Notes: generated from the letters alone by a model not told the origin. Counted from the stretch's first letter, positions 25,894 through 35,723 are shown. The stretch: DNA of 64,000 nucleotides from CAVQOB01 sp963714325 (GCA_963714325.1 CAVQOB010000003.1:310001-374000), one strand, 5' to 3'. Numbers and translations: made by a program.

Positions 25894-27753
25894 ATGCGGG
25901 GCAAAAGCGTGAGCGCGTCGCGAGAAAATGGTAACGGTGGTCGCTCGATGCTGGGAGATGTCTGGTCCGAACCGGTTGTTGAGAACCCGGTCGCAAGGCG
26001 GATGCCCGATTTGACTGCGGTTTCCGATCAAGCCGGCGTCACGATCCCGGTCGAGAGTGATTTATTCGACCTCGTTGGCATTCTTTCAGCCGTCGAAGAG
26101 ACCGCGTACACCTGGGATATTGCATCGGACCGGATCGCCTGGGAAAGCAACGCCCCGCAGGTGCTCGGCGTGCGCAGCCTCGCGGACGTTCAATCCGGCT
26201 CGGCATTTCAGTTTTTGATTGCGCCGGAGCACATCGCGCGGCGGCATGATGTGATCGCGGGCAGCCGCCAGACCGGCGTCAGCGCGGGGATCGCTTATCG
26301 CGTTCAGTTCCGGTTCATTCCGGGAGGACGGCGCAGTGATATTTCGATCTGGCTCGAAGATCATGGCCGCTGGTGGCCCGGCGCCGATGGGCGGCCGGTG
26401 CGAGCGCGCGGAGTGATCCGGGTGATCAACGAGCGCTATCAGGAAGAGCAACGGCTGCTCTATCGCAGCGACCACGATGAATTGACGGGCCAACTCAACC
26501 GGATCCGTTTGACGGAAGCGATCGCTGCTGTATGCGATCGCGCGAAGAGTAGCCGGCAGTCGTGCGCGGTGCTGATGGTGGCAGTCAACAATCTGGCGCT
26601 GATCAACGAGACATTTGGCTTTGAGGTCGGTGACGAAGTTTTATCGGCGACGGCCAAAGTCATCAAGGGACGGCTGCGAGGCGGGGATACGATCGGGCGC
26701 TACTCGTCGAACAAGTTTGGCATCATCTTGAATGATTGCGGACCCGGCGCGATGCGGATCGCCGCCGAGCGGTTCATGAAGGCGGTGCGCGAAGCGACGA
26801 TTTCAACAAGCGCGTGTCAGCTGTCGGCAACGGTTTCGATCGGCGGCGTGCTGCTGCCGGATCAGGCGCGGAATGCAAACGAAGCGCTCGGGCATGCGCT
26901 GCAGGCGCTGGATCAGGCCAAGCAGAAGCGCTTTGACTGCTTCATGTGCTATGAGCCGGCGGCGCATCAGGACAGCATGCGGCAGCGGAACATTGCGATC
27001 GCGGATGAAGTGATCGCGGCGCTCGATGAGAACCGCATGGTGCTGGCGCTGCAGCCGATCGTCTCCTTGAAGACAGGCGAGGCGAAGCACTATGAGTGCC
27101 TGCTGCGTCTCGAGAAGCCCGATGGTTCGATGACGCTGGCGGGAGATTTTATCACGGTCGCCGAGCAGCTCGGACTGTCGCGGTTGATCGACCGGCGGAC
27201 GCTTGAGTTGGCGGTTGCGCTGTTGAAGAAGCATCCGGAGTTGAGCCTGGCGCTGAACGTTTCAGGCTATACTGCGAACAATCACGAGTGGCTGGTCGCT
27301 TTGCATCGGCTGACCGGCGGGCGCAAGGCGTTGACCGAGCGGCTGATCATCGAGATCACCGAGACGGCGGCGATCAACGATATCAATCAGACGATTGCGT
27401 TCGTCGATACGTTGAAGGAACTCGGCTGCCATGTGGCGATCGATGATTTCGGCGCGGGCTATACCTCGTTCAAGAACCTGAAGCTCTTGAACGTCGATAT
27501 GGTCAAGATCGATGGCGCGTTCATCCGCAATCTGGCGACCGATCCGCACGATATCGTTTTCATCCGCGCATTGCGTGACCTGGCGACGACGTTCGGGATG
27601 GAGACGGTGGCCGAGTGGGTGCAGGATGATGCAACGGTTGAATTACTAAGGGAAGCCGGCATCACGTATATGCAGGGATTCTATTGCGGACCGCCGGTGC
27701 TGGCGTCGCAGTATGGGTTGGGTGCTGCGGGCGTCGCAAAGGCTGCGATTTAA
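25894..27753 (+). CDS. PAS-GGDEF(degenerate)-EAL protein
   Basis: 619 residues from ATG 25894 (an upstream GTG at 25849 is also in frame). A PAS-like region covers about 60-180 (YTWDIASDRIAWESNAPQVL). The GGDEF domain (about 188-350) has SSNKF in place of GGDEF (GRYSSNKFGIIL, 271-275), so cyclase activity should be lost. The EAL domain (about 375-610) has ECL for EAL (401-403) and keeps LNVSG, IIEITETAAI, IDDFGAGYTSF, VKIDGAF and METVAEW. Metal and catalytic acidic residues are thus present, and phosphodiesterase activity on c-di-GMP is plausible. No membrane span. It is convergent with the thioredoxin gene and their stop codons overlap at a shared TTAA. Confidence 0.92.
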   Translation: MRGKSVSASRENGNGGRSMLGDVWSEPVVENPVARRMPDLTAVSDQAGVTIPVESDLFDLVGILSAVEETAYTWDIASDRIAWESNAPQVLGVRSLADVQSGSAFQFLIAPEHIARRHDVIAGSRQTGVSAGIAYRVQFRFIPGGRRSDISIWLEDHGRWWPGADGRPVRARGVIRVINERYQEEQRLLYRSDHDELTGQLNRIRLTEAIAAVCDRAKSSRQSCAVLMVAVNNLALINETFGFEVGDEVLSATAKVIKGRLRGGDTIGRYSSNKFGIILNDCGPGAMRIAAERFMKAVREATISTSACQLSATVSIGGVLLPDQARNANEALGHALQALDQAKQKRFDCFMCYEPAAHQDSMRQRNIAIADEVIAALDENRMVLALQPIVSLKTGEAKHYECLLRLEKPDGSMTLAGDFITVAEQLGLSRLIDRRTLELAVALLKKHPELSLALNVSGYTANNHEWLVALHRLTGGRKALTERLIIEITETAAINDINQTIAFVDTLKELGCHVAIDDFGAGYTSFKNLKLLNVDMVKIDGAFIRNLATDPHDIVFIRALRDLATTFGMETVAEWVQDDATVELLREAGITYMQGFYCGPPVLASQYGLGAAGVAKAAI

Positions 27754-28142
27754 TCGGCGCGGCTGAGCAGGCGCTGGATGATCTGGAAGAACGTCTCGGG
27801 GCCGGTGTAGCCGGTGATGCGGTCGACTTCAGTGCCGTTCTGCATGAGCACGGCGGTCGGGATCGTGGTCAGGCGCGTGCGAAGCCCGAGACTTTCCAGA
27901 TCGACATGATCGATGTCGACGAAGCGCATTGGCGCGCGGACTGCAGGCGCCGAGGCCTTGTAGCGGGGCAGGATTTCGCTGCGGAACAGATCACAATAGA
28001 CACAAGCCTGTCGCTCGAAGACGAGCATTTCGAGGCCGGATTGCGGGGCTGGCCGGCCGCCGTCGCGCGCGGCGCGGCCGGGGAAAGTTCCAACCACGAG
28101 CCCGATGATGACCAGGGCACCTAGACGCCAAACACCACGCAT
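27750..28142 (-). CDS. Periplasmic thioredoxin-fold protein
   Basis: 130 residues from ATG 28142 (MRGVWRLGALVIIGLVVGTF is the signal sequence). The redox site is FERQACVYCDLFRSEI (CVYC), followed by FVDIDHVDLESLGLRTRLTT, a cis-Pro TIPTAVLM and a C-terminal helix. Size and motif resemble SoxW/thioredoxin-like reductases annotated near various redox enzymes. Divergent from xdhA across 204 bp. Its partner is unknown. Confidence 0.82.
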   Translation of the reverse strand: MRGVWRLGALVIIGLVVGTFPGRAARDGGRPAPQSGLEMLVFERQACVYCDLFRSEILPRYKASAPAVRAPMRFVDIDHVDLESLGLRTRLTTIPTAVLMQNGTEVDRITGYTGPETFFQIIQRLLSRAD

Positions 28143-28346
28143 ACATCCATCCGATCCAACGCGCAGGGCGATGCCCCGCGTGAAGGACTGTAGCGGCGCG
28201 TCGCGCGGGGTTGAAGACCTTGTCTTCGGAAACCGTAAACGGCTGTCTCGAAATGGGACGTTTGGGTCGGTCGTTGGCTTGTTGGTAGCGGCCGGGTCGG
28301 GCATGATGGTGGTTTCGACGGACAATCGAGGGCTGCGACGAAGCGC

Positions 28347-29810
28347 ATGCGGGATCACATCACATTTTTGCTTGATCACGACGTGCAGAAGGTCAGCGCG
28401 ATCGCGCCGACGATGACGCTGCTGCAGTGGTTGCGGCAGCGGAAGCGAATGGTCGGGAGCAAGGAAGGGTGCGCGGAAGGTGACTGCGGCGCGTGCACGG
28501 TGGTGCTCGGGGAATTGACGGATGGGCACGTGCGGTATCGCGCGGTCAATGCCTGCATCCTCCTGATGGGGCAATTGGAATCCCGACAAGTGATTGCGGT
28601 TGAACATGTGGCGGGGCCGGGCGGGATGCTGCATCCCTGCCAGCAGGCGCTGGTCGATGCGCATGGATCGCAGTGTGGGTTCTGCACGCCTGGATTTGTG
28701 ATGTCGCTTTATGCGGCGTATCTGTCGGAGCCGCGGCCGACGCGCGGGCGGCTCGGCGATCTACTGGCGGGCAATCTCTGCCGTTGCACGGGGTATGGTG
28801 GAATTCTGACGGCGGGTGAGGAGATGTATGCGTTGGCGCGGCCGGATTGGGATGTCGCACGGCGGGCGGGCGATGCGGCGGCACTCGCCGCAATACAACA
28901 TCGCGAGACAGTTGCTTTGGCTAGCGATGACGCGCGTGCCTTCAGTCCCGGCGATGTCGATACTTTTGCTGGGCTGGCGATGGCGCACCCACAGGCGACG
29001 ATTGTGGCTGGGGCGACGGATGTCGGTCTGTGGGTGACCAAGCAGCATCGGGCACTGGATTGCGTCATTCACGTCGATCGCTTGCAGGACTTGAAGACAA
29101 TGACGATCGCGGGTGGCGTGCTGCGCATCGGCGCGGGACTGCGTTATTGCGAGGTCGAGCCGGTGCTGGCTGATCATTATCCCGATCTTGGCGAACTGGT
29201 GCGGCGGATCGGTGGGCAGCAGGTGCGCAATTCTGGAACGATCGGCGGCAATATCGCCAACGGATCGCCGATCGGAGATATGCCGCCGGCGTTGATTGCG
29301 CTCGGCGCGTCCGTGCATTTGCGACACGGCGATCGGCGGCGGGCGCTGGCATTGGAAGATTTTTTTCTGGCTTATGGCCGGCAGGATCGGGCGGCCGGCG
29401 AATTTATCGATGCGATCACGGTACCGCTGTTGGCCGATCCGCTGTCGCTCAGCTGCTACAAGGTTTCGAAGCGGTTCGATTCCGATATCACGGCGGTTCT
29501 CGGCGCGTTCAATGTGCGCGTAGAGGGTGGCAGGATCGCGGCGGCGCGGATCGCGTTCGGCGGCATGGCGGCGATCCCGAAGCGGGCCCGCGCGGTCGAA
29601 GCGGCGCTGGTGGACAGGTCTTGGACCGAGGCGACGATCGCGGCGGCACTGACCGCATTCGCGGAGGACTTCGCGCCGATTTCTGATCACCGCGCGTCGT
29701 CCGATTATCGATTGCGGGTCGCCAAGGCGATGTTACGCAAGACGTTCATCGAGCGGTCGCAGCCGTCGACGGCGACGCGACTTGCCGGGCGCAACGCGGC
29801 ATTCGGGTGA
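28347..29810 (+). CDS. xdhA: Xanthine dehydrogenase small subunit (2Fe-2S and FAD)
   Basis: 487 residues. The first plant-type [2Fe-2S] cluster motif is GSKEGCAEGDCGACTVVLGE with the further cysteine in VNACILLMGQL. The second cluster is HGSQCGFCTPGFVMSLYAAY and NLCRCTGYGGI. The FAD domain follows with IVAGATDVGLWVTKQHR and QQVRNSGTIGGNIANGSPIG. A C-terminal CO-dehydrogenase flavoprotein domain ends the protein. It passes electrons from the XdhB molybdenum centre to NAD. xdhB starts 3 bp after the stop. Confidence 0.96.
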   Translation: MRDHITFLLDHDVQKVSAIAPTMTLLQWLRQRKRMVGSKEGCAEGDCGACTVVLGELTDGHVRYRAVNACILLMGQLESRQVIAVEHVAGPGGMLHPCQQALVDAHGSQCGFCTPGFVMSLYAAYLSEPRPTRGRLGDLLAGNLCRCTGYGGILTAGEEMYALARPDWDVARRAGDAAALAAIQHRETVALASDDARAFSPGDVDTFAGLAMAHPQATIVAGATDVGLWVTKQHRALDCVIHVDRLQDLKTMTIAGGVLRIGAGLRYCEVEPVLADHYPDLGELVRRIGGQQVRNSGTIGGNIANGSPIGDMPPALIALGASVHLRHGDRRRALALEDFFLAYGRQDRAAGEFIDAITVPLLADPLSLSCYKVSKRFDSDITAVLGAFNVRVEGGRIAAARIAFGGMAAIPKRARAVEAALVDRSWTEATIAAALTAFAEDFAPISDHRASSDYRLRVAKAMLRKTFIERSQPSTATRLAGRNAAFG

Positions 29811-29813
29811 AGC

Positions 29814-32177
29814 ATGGCGAACGATCAATCAACAGCTGTGCCGGATCGCTCGCGGATCGCCGGCGGCGTTGGCGAAGCGATCACACACGACAGCGCCGGC
29901 CTGCATGTGACGGGGGAAGCGCGCTATATCGATGATCTGCCGGAGCCGCCGGGAACGCTGCAGGTCTACATCGCGCAGAGCCAGCGGGCGCATGCGCGGG
30001 TGACCCGGCTCGACGTTGCGGCGGTCCGATCAGCGGCCGGCGTTGCCTGCGTGGTGACGGCGCGAGAGGTGCCGGGTGTCAACGATATCGCGCCGACGCC
30101 GACGCATGACGATCCGCTGTTTGCCGATGGGCTGGTGCACTATCACGGGCAAGCCTTGTTCGCGGTGGCGGCGGAGACGATGGCCGAAGCACGCGCGGCG
30201 GCGGCGCTGGCGATTGTCGATTACGAGGACCTGCCGGCAATCATTACCATTGCGCAGGCCGTAGCAACGAAATCCTATCTCGAAGCACCGTATGTGATGG
30301 CGCGCGGCGATGCGAGTGCCGCGATCGCTGCGGCGCCGCGACGGCTCGACGGGCGGATCGAAATCGGCGGGCAGGAGCACTTTTATCTGGAGGGGCAGGC
30401 GGCGCTGGTCATTCCGGGCGAAGGTGACGAGGTCGCGGTTTTCTCGTCGACGCAGCATCCGAGCGAAATTCAACACAAGGTTGCCGAGGTGCTTGGCGTT
30501 GCGAGCCATGCGGTCACGGTCGACGTGCGGCGGATGGGTGGCGGGTTCGGCGGCAAGGAGAGCCAAGGGAACTTGCCGGCATGCGCGGCGGCGGTTGTGA
30601 CGCGGCTGACGGGCCGGCCGGCGAAGTGCGTCTATGATCGCGATGATGACTTCATGCTGACGGGAAAGCGGCATGATTTCCGGATCGATTATCGCGTCGG
30701 TTTCGATGACGACGGGCGCATTCTCGGGCTCGACATGGTGCAGGCGGTGCGCTGCGGGATGTCGTTCGATCTGTCGCAGCCGATTGCCGATCGGGCGATG
30801 TTTCATGGCGACAATTGCTACTATCTGCCGGCGGCGCGGATCACGTCTTATCGCCTCAAAACGCACACGCAATCGAATACGGCGTTTCGCGGGTTCGGCG
30901 GGCCGCAGGGGATGGTGGCGGCGGAGCGGGTGATCGATCATATCGCGTCGGTGTTGAAGAAGGATGCGCTGGATGTCAGGCGGGTCAATTTTTACGCACA
31001 CAAGGATGACGTTGCCAGTCCAAGGCGGATGACGCCGTATCACATGAATGTCGATGATTGCATCATTCAAGATATCGTTGGTGAACTCGAGCGGACATCG
31101 GATTACGCGGCGCGGCGGCGGGAGATCGCGGATTGGAACCGGGCGAACTCGGTGATCCAGCGCGGACTGGCGCTGACACCGGTGAAGTTCGGGATTTCGT
31201 TCACGAAGACGTTTCTCAATCAGGCGGGCGCGCTGCTGCACATCTATACCGACGGGTCGATCCTGCTCAATCACGGCGGCACGGAGATGGGACAGGGGCT
31301 CAACACCAAGGTCGCACAAGTTGTCGCGTCGGTGCTGAAGGTGGATCTCGACCGGATCAAGATCACGGCGACAACGACGGGGAAAGTGCCGAATACGTCG
31401 GCGACGGCGGCGTCGTCGGGGGCTGATCTCAACGGCATGGCGGCCCGCAATGCGGCGGAGACATTGCTGATCCGGATCAAGTCGACGTTGGCGGAGCACT
31501 ATCGTGTGCAAGCCAGTGAGGTCGCGCACGTACCGCATGCGTTCCATGTCAAGGGCCAGTCGATCAGTTTCGCCGACGCCGTTCGCGAAGCCTACATGGC
31601 GCGGGTCTCGTTGTCGGCGACGGGGTTCTATGCGACGCCGAAAATTCACTGGGATCGGGCCAAAGCGCGAGGGCGGCCGTTCTACTATTTTGCCTACGGC
31701 GCCGCGGTGACGGAAGTGGCGATCGACACGTTGACCGGGGAAAACCGCATTCTGCGTGCGGATCTGCTGCACGACGTCGGCCGCTCACTCAATCCGGCGC
31801 TGGATCTCGGACAGATCGAGGGCGGGTATGTGCAGGGTGCTGGCTGGTTGATGATCGAAGAGCTGGTCTGGGATGGGAAGGGGCGGCTGCTGACGCATGC
31901 GCCGTCGACATACAAGATACCCTGTGCTTCGGACCGGCCACTGGAGATGCGGACTGCATTGTTCGCGCGGTCGGAGAACATGGAAGATACGATCTATAAA
32001 TCGAAGGCGGTCGGTGAACCGCCGCTGATGCTCGGGATATCGGCGCTGGCGGCGTTGTCGGACGCGGTTGCGGCTTGCGGCGACGGGTCGATCTATGCGG
32101 CGCTCGATGCGCCGGCGACGCCGGAGCGCGTGCTGGCGGCGGTCGAGCGGGTGCGTCGGGGAGGGGCTGCGTGCTGA
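29814..32177 (+). CDS. xdhB: Xanthine dehydrogenase molybdopterin-binding subunit
   Basis: 787 residues. Landmarks are GEARYIDDLPEPPGTLQVYI, QEHFYLEGQAALVIPGEGDE, VDVRRMGGGFGGKESQGN, NTAFRGFGGPQGMVAAERVI, GTEMGQGLNTKVAQVVASVL and the catalytic glutamate segment VGEPPLMLGISAL. It oxidises hypoxanthine or xanthine at the molybdenum cofactor. The gene overlaps xdhC by 7 bp. Confidence 0.97.
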   Translation: MANDQSTAVPDRSRIAGGVGEAITHDSAGLHVTGEARYIDDLPEPPGTLQVYIAQSQRAHARVTRLDVAAVRSAAGVACVVTAREVPGVNDIAPTPTHDDPLFADGLVHYHGQALFAVAAETMAEARAAAALAIVDYEDLPAIITIAQAVATKSYLEAPYVMARGDASAAIAAAPRRLDGRIEIGGQEHFYLEGQAALVIPGEGDEVAVFSSTQHPSEIQHKVAEVLGVASHAVTVDVRRMGGGFGGKESQGNLPACAAAVVTRLTGRPAKCVYDRDDDFMLTGKRHDFRIDYRVGFDDDGRILGLDMVQAVRCGMSFDLSQPIADRAMFHGDNCYYLPAARITSYRLKTHTQSNTAFRGFGGPQGMVAAERVIDHIASVLKKDALDVRRVNFYAHKDDVASPRRMTPYHMNVDDCIIQDIVGELERTSDYAARRREIADWNRANSVIQRGLALTPVKFGISFTKTFLNQAGALLHIYTDGSILLNHGGTEMGQGLNTKVAQVVASVLKVDLDRIKITATTTGKVPNTSATAASSGADLNGMAARNAAETLLIRIKSTLAEHYRVQASEVAHVPHAFHVKGQSISFADAVREAYMARVSLSATGFYATPKIHWDRAKARGRPFYYFAYGAAVTEVAIDTLTGENRILRADLLHDVGRSLNPALDLGQIEGGYVQGAGWLMIEELVWDGKGRLLTHAPSTYKIPCASDRPLEMRTALFARSENMEDTIYKSKAVGEPPLMLGISALAALSDAVAACGDGSIYAALDAPATPERVLAAVERVRRGGAAC

Positions 32178-33205
32178 CCGTCGACTGGGTTAATGATGTC
32201 CGTCAGTGGCTCCGAAGCGAGCCGGTGGTGCGCGTCGTGGTGATCCGGGCGGAGGGGTCGAGCCCGCGCGAGGCGGGTGCGGCGATGCTGGTCGGTTTGG
32301 CGTCGACGTCGGGCACGATCGGTGGCGGCGCGCTTGAGTATCAGGCGATTGCGGAGGCGCGGGCGCTGCTGGCGGCGGGCGACGGAGCGTTTTTGCGGGC
32401 GGTGCGCGCGTATCCGTTGGGACCAGCACTCAATCAGTGCTGCGGCGGGTTTGTCACGCTGCTCTTTGAGCGGTTTTTGGCCGATGACGCGCGGGTGTTG
32501 GAGGCGTTCGCGGCGGTTGCGGGCCTGGCTGTCATTGTGCATCCGTTGGAGAGTGGCGAAGGTTTGCAGCTCGTCAGCGATCGCCGAGCGCGCGTTGCGG
32601 GGCCGCTTGCTGTGATCGGTGCGGTTCGAGGGATGCTGTCGGGGGCGCGGCGCATGGAGGCGTTGCTGATCGACGATGACGCTTTCATCGAGCCGGGGAC
32701 GCTCGCGCGAACGCCGGTGTTTCTCTATGGAGCGGGGCATGTCGGACGCGCTGTCGTGCGCGTGCTTGAAGGACTGCCAATCGATCTGACGTGGGTGGAT
32801 ACGGATCGGGCGCGATTTCCGGAGCAAGTGCCGGCGTATGCCAGCGTCGTTGTTGCCGATCATCCCGAACGGGTGGCGGCGGCGGCTCCGGCCGATGCGC
32901 TGCATCTGGTGATGACGTATTCGCATGACCTCGACGAGCGGATCTGTGGCGCGGTTTTGCTGGGTGCGTTTGCGTTTCTGGGATTGATCGGGTCGGCGAC
33001 GAAACGGGCGCGGTTCGTGCAACGCTTGCGGGCCGGTGGTGTTGCAGACGTGGCGCTGGCGCGTCTGGTCTCGCCGATCGGCATTGATGGCATTGTCGGC
33101 AAAGCGCCGGCGATGATTGCGGTCTCGGTTGCGGCACAGATCGCGCAGTTGTTGTCGCGTTCGGTGCAGACTGCTGGCGTTGTCGCCAAGCACGATCGGC
33201 TCTGA
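32171..33205 (+). CDS. xdhC: Xanthine dehydrogenase accessory protein XdhC
   Basis: 344 residues from GTG 32171, which overlaps the end of xdhB. The N-terminal XdhC domain is VVVIRAEGSSPREAGAAMLV with STSGTIGGGALEY and the conserved LNQCCGGFVTLLF. The C-terminal Rossmann domain is VFLYGAGHVGRAVVRVLEGL, ending SPIGIDGIVGKAPAMIAVSV. It binds and sulfurates molybdenum cofactor and inserts it into XdhB. Third gene of the xdhABC operon, convergent with irr. Confidence 0.96.
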   Translation: MLTVDWVNDVRQWLRSEPVVRVVVIRAEGSSPREAGAAMLVGLASTSGTIGGGALEYQAIAEARALLAAGDGAFLRAVRAYPLGPALNQCCGGFVTLLFERFLADDARVLEAFAAVAGLAVIVHPLESGEGLQLVSDRRARVAGPLAVIGAVRGMLSGARRMEALLIDDDAFIEPGTLARTPVFLYGAGHVGRAVVRVLEGLPIDLTWVDTDRARFPEQVPAYASVVVADHPERVAAAAPADALHLVMTYSHDLDERICGAVLLGAFAFLGLIGSATKRARFVQRLRAGGVADVALARLVSPIGIDGIVGKAPAMIAVSVAAQIAQLLSRSVQTAGVVAKHDRL

Positions 33206-33208
33206 CAC

Positions 33209-33649
33209 TCACGCCTTGACGAGGCGGACGACGACATCGATGTGCGCGATCTTCATGCCGTCGGGTGGCTGTGGCAGGCCGTCTACCCGGATCTGGTCGG
33301 CGGGGATGTCGAATACGGCGCCGGTTGTTTCGTTATAGAAATGATTATGGTTCGAGACGTTGGTGTCAAAGTAGGTGCGTTGACCGTCGATCGCCAACTC
33401 GCGCAGCAAGCCGACCTGCTTCAACTGATGCAAAGCGTTGTAGACCGTTGCCAATGATACGCGCTCGCCGGCGAGAACGGCTTCGGCGTGGAGGCTCTCA
33501 GCCGAGACATGACGATCTTCACCGCCGAACAGCAGGCGGCCGATGACATGACGCTGTCGCGTCGGACGCAGGCCTGCTTGGCGCAGAAGGCCGGAGACAC
33601 GTTCGGCGGTTTTGGTATCGGCCGTTGCGAGCTGCGTGTGTTGGGTCAT
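33209..33649 (-). CDS. irr: Fur-family iron response regulator Irr
   Basis: 146 residues. The DNA-binding helix region is AGLRPTRQRHVIGRLLFGGE; the typical Irr segment is DRHVSAESLHAEAVLAGERV, then SLATVYNALHQLKQVGLLRE and TYFDTNVSNHNHFYNETTG. The usual HHH heme/metal site is reduced to H-N-H, and the N-terminal GCPWHD heme motif of Bradyrhizobium Irr is absent. Irr represses heme synthesis and iron-storage genes and activates uptake under iron limitation. It is divergent from fabA, the standard arrangement in Hyphomicrobiales. Confidence 0.93.
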   Translation of the reverse strand: MTQHTQLATADTKTAERVSGLLRQAGLRPTRQRHVIGRLLFGGEDRHVSAESLHAEAVLAGERVSLATVYNALHQLKQVGLLRELAIDGQRTYFDTNVSNHNHFYNETTGAVFDIPADQIRVDGLPQPPDGMKIAHIDVVVRLVKA

Positions 33650-33893
33650 TGGGCCAGTCAGTTGGAACGTTATGTTCTTTTGCTGATCCCTTATAGGTCA
33701 AAGAGATAGCCTCTTGCAATGACGGGTGTGCCATGCCTTCAGACAGTGGCGTGGAAGTGTCCTCGCCAACAGGGGCAAGAGGTAGTCTTGGACGGCTCAG
33801 ATTGGTGTGTTAAGCAACCCGATGGTTATGGAATTGCCGCGCTTTCGGGTCATTGGAAGCATGGCGGACGGGGAATTGGATGCGGAAACGACC

Positions 33894-34424
33894 ATGAGTG
33901 AGCGCCGTTCAAACTACAGCTATGAAGACCTGCTTGCCTGCGGCCGCGGGGAATTGTTCGGGAAGGGCAACGCGCAGCTGCCGTTGCCACCGATGCTGAT
34001 GATGGACCGGATCACATTGATCAGCGAAACAGGCGGCGCACATGGCAAGGGCGTCGTCAATGCTGAGCTGAAGGTCGCGGGTAATCCCAATCTCGATTGG
34101 ATGTGGGCGTGCCACTTCAAGGGGGACCCGGTGATGCCTGGCTGTTTGCCGCTGGATGGGATGTGGCAGTTGACGGGATTCTTTCTTGGCTGGCTTGGAC
34201 TGCCGGGGAAGGGGCGCGCTTCGGGCGTCGGCGAGGTGAAGTTTACCCGCGAGATCACGCCGGATATCAAGAAACTTGAGTTCACGATCGACGTGAAGCG
34301 GGTGATCGCGCGCAAGTTGAAGCTGGTCGAGGCCGACGGCTCGATCCAGGTCGACGGCGAGGTGATTTACACGGCCAAAGATATGCGCGTGCTGTTGAAG
34401 CCGGCGGATGCCGCGGCCGGCTGA
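33894..34424 (+). CDS. fabA: 3-hydroxydecanoyl-[ACP] dehydratase/isomerase
   Basis: 176 residues from ATG 33894 (MSERRSNYSYEDLLACGRGE). The active-site His lies in MWACHFKGDPVMPGCLPLDG and the Asp in PLDGMWQLTGFFLGW, matching FabA His70 and Asp84. The C-terminus VDGEVIYTAKDMRVLL is typical. It dehydrates 3-hydroxydecanoyl-ACP and isomerises trans-2 to cis-3, opening unsaturated fatty-acid synthesis. In-frame codons from 33807 are less like the family N-terminus. fabB follows 69 bp downstream. Confidence 0.97.
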   Translation: MSERRSNYSYEDLLACGRGELFGKGNAQLPLPPMLMMDRITLISETGGAHGKGVVNAELKVAGNPNLDWMWACHFKGDPVMPGCLPLDGMWQLTGFFLGWLGLPGKGRASGVGEVKFTREITPDIKKLEFTIDVKRVIARKLKLVEADGSIQVDGEVIYTAKDMRVLLKPADAAAG

Positions 34425-34493
34425 GCACGATCAGCATGCCTGTTATTGAAGCGCGCCCTTGGCGCGGGATGCAGCGGTTTTGAGGATCGGACA

Positions 34494-35723
34494 ATGAGAC
34501 GTGTCGTCGTGACGGGCATGGGGATCGTATCCTCGATCGGGAATTCGACCCAGGAAGTGCTGGCATCACTGCGCGAAGCAAAATCCGGGATTACACGCGC
34601 CGACAAGTATGCCGAACTTGGTTTCAAGTGCCAGGTGCATGGCGAGCCGAAGCTCGATTGGGAGGCACAGGTTCCGCGCAAGCCGAAACGTTTCATGAAT
34701 CCTGGTGTGGCGTGGAATTACGTGGCGATGGATCATGCGATCCGCGATTTGGGTCTTGAAGTTGGCGATGTCGTCAACGAGCGGTCCGGGATCATCATGG
34801 GCTCGGGTGGGCCCTCGACGAGAGCGATCGTCGAAGCGGCTGAGACGACGGTGAAGTCCGGCGGGCCAAAAAAGATTGGTCCGTTCGAAGTGCCAAAGGC
34901 GATGTGCTCGGGGCCGTCGGCAGTCCTGGCGACTTCGTTCCAGATCAAGGGCGTCAATTATTCGATTTCGTCGGCGTGCGCGACGAGTGCGCACTGCATC
35001 GGCAATGCCGCGGAATTGATCCAGTGGGGCAAGCAAGACGTGATGTTTGCCGGGGGATGCGAGGAACTGGATTGGACGCTGTCCAATTTGTTTGATGCAA
35101 TGGGGGCGATGACCTCGAAGTACAACGCGACGCCAGCAACGGCGAGCCGCGCCTATGACAAGAACCGCGATGGCTTTGTGATCGCTGGCGGGGCGGGTGT
35201 GCTGGTGCTGGAAGAGTATGGGCGGGCGAAGGCGCGTGGGGCAAAAATCTATGGCGAGGTCGCAGGTTACGGCGCCACCTCGGATGGGTTTGATATGGTC
35301 GCTCCGTCGGGCGAAGGTGCGGTGCGGTGTATGCAATCGGCGATGAAGGGCTTCGACGGGCATGGTACGCCGAAGATTGACTACATCAATCCGCATGGCA
35401 CGGGAACGCCGGTTGGCGATGAGCGGGAAATCAAGGCCATTCGCGACGTTTTCGGGAGCAAAATTCCGGCGATTTCATCAACAAAGTCGCTGTCGGGTCA
35501 TTCACTCGGCGCGATCGGCGCGCAGGAGGCTATTTTCTCGCTGCTGATGCTGAATAACGGCTTTGTTTGCGAGAGCGCGCATATCGAAGAAATCGATCCA
35601 CTTTTTGCCGATGTTCCGATTGTGCGGAAACGTCAAGATGCGGATCTTAACTGTGTCATGTCGAACAGCTTCGGGTTCGGCGGAACAAATGCGACTTTGG
35701 TTTTCAAGCGGGTCGGTGCTTGA
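34494..35723 (+). CDS. fabB: 3-oxoacyl-[ACP] synthase I
   Basis: 409 residues from ATG 34494 (MRRVVVTGMGIVSSIGNSTQ). The condensing triad is visible: Cys162 in SISSACATSAHCIG, His in NPHGTGTPVGDERE and His in TKSLSGHSLGAIGAQEA. The C-terminus SNSFGFGGTNATLVFKR is typical. With FabA it elongates cis-3-decenoyl-ACP, so the pair supplies the unsaturated branch. Part of the fabA-fabB-fabI operon. Confidence 0.97.
   Translation: MRRVVVTGMGIVSSIGNSTQEVLASLREAKSGITRADKYAELGFKCQVHGEPKLDWEAQVPRKPKRFMNPGVAWNYVAMDHAIRDLGLEVGDVVNERSGIIMGSGGPSTRAIVEAAETTVKSGGPKKIGPFEVPKAMCSGPSAVLATSFQIKGVNYSISSACATSAHCIGNAAELIQWGKQDVMFAGGCEELDWTLSNLFDAMGAMTSKYNATPATASRAYDKNRDGFVIAGGAGVLVLEEYGRAKARGAKIYGEVAGYGATSDGFDMVAPSGEGAVRCMQSAMKGFDGHGTPKIDYINPHGTGTPVGDEREIKAIRDVFGSKIPAISSTKSLSGHSLGAIGAQEAIFSLLMLNNGFVCESAHIEEIDPLFADVPIVRKRQDADLNCVMSNSFGFGGTNATLVFKRVGA

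Noticed and set aside
30030..31772. 580-codon open frame on the minus strand opposite xdhB
   Set aside because: It is an arginine-rich antisense frame created by high GC at third positions; xdhB on the other strand shows every family motif.
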